Shown here: positions 6,649 through 7,229 of the stretch, piece after piece
Layout: the number at the start of each line of letters is the position of its first letter
How positions within the stretch are numbered: the stretch's first letter is position 1
NCBI GenBank assembly: GCA_015663215.1
Contig: DQSP01000036.1
Coordinates: 1 to 7,229 of the forward strand
Length of the DNA stretch: 7,229 nt
Direction of reading: 5' to 3'
From: Sulfurimonas sp.
GTDB taxonomy: Bacteria; Campylobacterota; Campylobacteria; Campylobacterales; Sulfurimonadaceae
Position numbers and translations under genes: made by a program
The notes under the pieces: generated by a model
What the model was told of the DNA's origin: nothing
Database searches by the model: none
The model's input: only the letters and a program-made list of their open reading frames with translations

Positions 6649-7053
6649 TTATAATTCTAATATGTCCCTAGTGATAGGAATGAGTTCCATCTTTAAGGTT
6701 TTGATAAATCGTTCCATTTGAGTTGAACTTTCATAGTTTGGATCTTCATATTCAATTTCGATTACGATAGTATTATCTGAAAACTCAGGTATTGCCTTAC
6801 TCGAAATTTTATCTAGTGCTATTACTAAGTCAAACTCTTCTTCAAGTAATGAAAGAACAGTTTTAGCATGGTAGGTATCCTCCCACGAAGCATCTTTAAT
6901 AAGAGCCGATTTAACTGAAGGAGTAATTGCTTTTGTTTTTTTTACAGCTGCACTTGAAGCCATAACTTCTTTGAGATATCTGTTGAGAACTGCTTCTGCC
7001 ATAACAGAGAGAGCACTATTGTCTTTACATAAAAGAAGTACTTTTTTATTCAC
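6649..7053 (-). CDS. Low-molecular-weight phosphatase/ArsC-like protein lacking the catalytic Arg
   Basis: The protein has the Rossmann-like fold pattern of low-molecular-weight tyrosine phosphatases and thioredoxin-coupled arsenate reductases. An N-terminal strand leads into a P-loop and MAEAVLNRYL helix, and a late acidic DP motif (EYEDPNYES) is followed by a helix. The family P-loop is C-x5-R, usually CxGNSCRS. Here it reads CKDNSALS: the nucleophile C9 and the later D104 are kept, but the arginine is L15 and the second cysteine is Ala. Phosphate binding should be badly impaired, so it may be a pseudo-enzyme or binding protein. I chose the GTG at 7053 (134 residues) because AGAAGG is 8 bases upstream. 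A TTG at 7059 would add two residues but sits only 2 bases from that site. It is probably first in the operon. Confidence 0.75.
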   Translation of the reverse strand: MNKKVLLLCKDNSALSVMAEAVLNRYLKEVMASSAAVKKTKAITPSVKSALIKDASWEDTYHAKTVLSLLEEEFDLVIALDKISSKAIPEFSDNTIVIEIEYEDPNYESSTQMERFIKTLKMELIPITRDILEL

Positions 7054-7061
7054 GAGCAAAA

Positions 7062-7067
7062 CCTTCT
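7062..7067 (-). promoter_or_regulatory. Ribosome binding site deciding the GTG start of the phosphatase-like gene
   Basis: On the minus strand this reads AGAAGG. It is 8 bases from the GTG at 7053 and only 2 bases from the in-frame TTG at 7059. The spacing favours GTG, a non-ATG start that would be missed if only ATG were considered. Confidence 0.6.
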
Positions 7068-7091
7068 GGACTATTAGTCTTTAATAATGCA

Positions 7092-7097
7092 ATTATA
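7092..7097 (-). promoter_or_regulatory. Predicted -10 box for the minus-strand operon
   Basis: The minus strand reads TATAAT, a perfect sigma-70 -10 hexamer, 38 bases from the GTG start at 7053. This implies a leader of about 30 bases. No convincing -35 box is seen 17 bases further upstream, which fits the weak -35 conservation known for Campylobacter and Helicobacter promoters. The region is AT-rich, so a chance match is possible. Confidence 0.5.
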
Positions 7098-7147
7098 TCT
7101 TAAAATAATTACTTGAGAGATTAACTCAGAGTAGACGAAGCACATTT

Positions 7148-7156
7148 TGCTATTAT
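7148..7156 (+). promoter_or_regulatory. Predicted extended -10 box for the gene at 7181
   Basis: The sequence TGCTATTAT, preceded by TTT, matches an extended -10 element (TGnTATAAT), a common form in Campylobacterota. It lies 24 bases before the ATG at 7181, implying a leader of roughly 15-20 bases. Together with the box near 7095 it makes this a divergent promoter region. A weak inverted repeat, TGAG (7114-7117) and CTCA (7125-7128), lies between them and is too short to call an operator. Confidence 0.5.
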
Positions 7157-7180
7157 TTCACAAAATTACAAAGGATAAAT

Positions 7181-7229
7181 ATGTTCAAAATAGTAGTAGA
7201 TAGAGAGTGTGGTTGTTTTAGAAGAAGTG
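7181..7229 (+). CDS. Start of a protein of unknown function (3' partial)
   Basis: Only 16 codons are in the window, reading MFKIVVDRECGCFRRS, and the frame is still open at the end. An AAGGA ribosome binding site (7171-7175) lies 5 bases before the ATG, and an extended -10 box precedes it, so a real gene start is likely. The CGC pair of cysteines after a short beta strand could be a metal or redox site, but too little is visible to say. I have a vague memory of small Campylobacterota proteins that start this way, not enough to name it. It is transcribed away from the phosphatase-like gene. Confidence 0.6.
   Translation, partial: MFKIVVDRECGCFRRS

Noticed and set aside
7114..7128. TGAG-N7-CTCA inverted repeat between the divergent promoters as an operator
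   Set aside because: Four-base arms in an AT-rich intergenic region are too short to separate from chance. I mention it only as context for the promoter.
1..7229. CRISPR arrays, tRNA or rRNA genes, insertion sequences, attachment sites
   Set aside because: No regularly spaced repeats, transposase or integrase signatures, or long inverted repeats were seen, and gaps between genes are too short for RNA genes apart from 7054-7180, which shows no cloverleaf.

Overview
The window is the distal part of a long ribosomal-protein (spc-type) operon on the + strand, followed by a convergent four-gene operon on the - strand and the first codons of a divergent + strand gene. Several features suggest Campylobacterota (Epsilonproteobacteria), probably a Sulfurimonas-like free-living member. 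The DNA is AT-rich throughout, S14 is the short zinc-binding form, S5 is directly followed by L15 with no L30 gene, and secY-map-infA are consecutive with no adenylate kinase gene between secY and map. The genus is inferred from protein resemblance recalled from memory; no search was run.

Positions 1-5215 (+ strand): rplE (5' end cut off), rpsN, rpsH, rplF, rplR, rpsE, rplO, secY, map and infA. Gaps are mostly 2-22 bases or a one-base overlap. The exception is a 63-base rpsN-rpsH spacer that can fold into a small hairpin. The genes supply large- and small-subunit ribosomal proteins, the membrane channel that receives nascent secretory and membrane proteins, the enzyme that trims N-terminal methionine, and initiation factor 1. 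The operon ends in a hairpin at 5212-5237, which reads as a terminator from both sides.

Positions 7053-5254 (- strand): in transcription order, a low-molecular-weight phosphatase/arsenate-reductase-like protein that has lost the catalytic arginine, a CvfB/YitL-type S1 RNA-binding protein, a 68-residue protein I do not recognise, and a small AroQ/PchB-type chorismate mutase with Glu in place of the usual catalytic Gln. Spacing is 24, 3 and 9 bases, so one transcript is likely, from a TATAAT box near 7095 to the shared terminator.

Positions 7054-7180 form a divergent intergenic region with a plausible -10 box for each direction. A small cysteine-containing protein starts at 7181 and runs off the end.

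Nothing here looks like a mobile element, CRISPR array, RNA gene or defence system. The + strand operon is ordinary core genome. The unusual material is in the - strand operon: the apparently dead phosphatase fold, the Gln-to-Glu chorismate mutase, and the unrecognised 68-residue protein.
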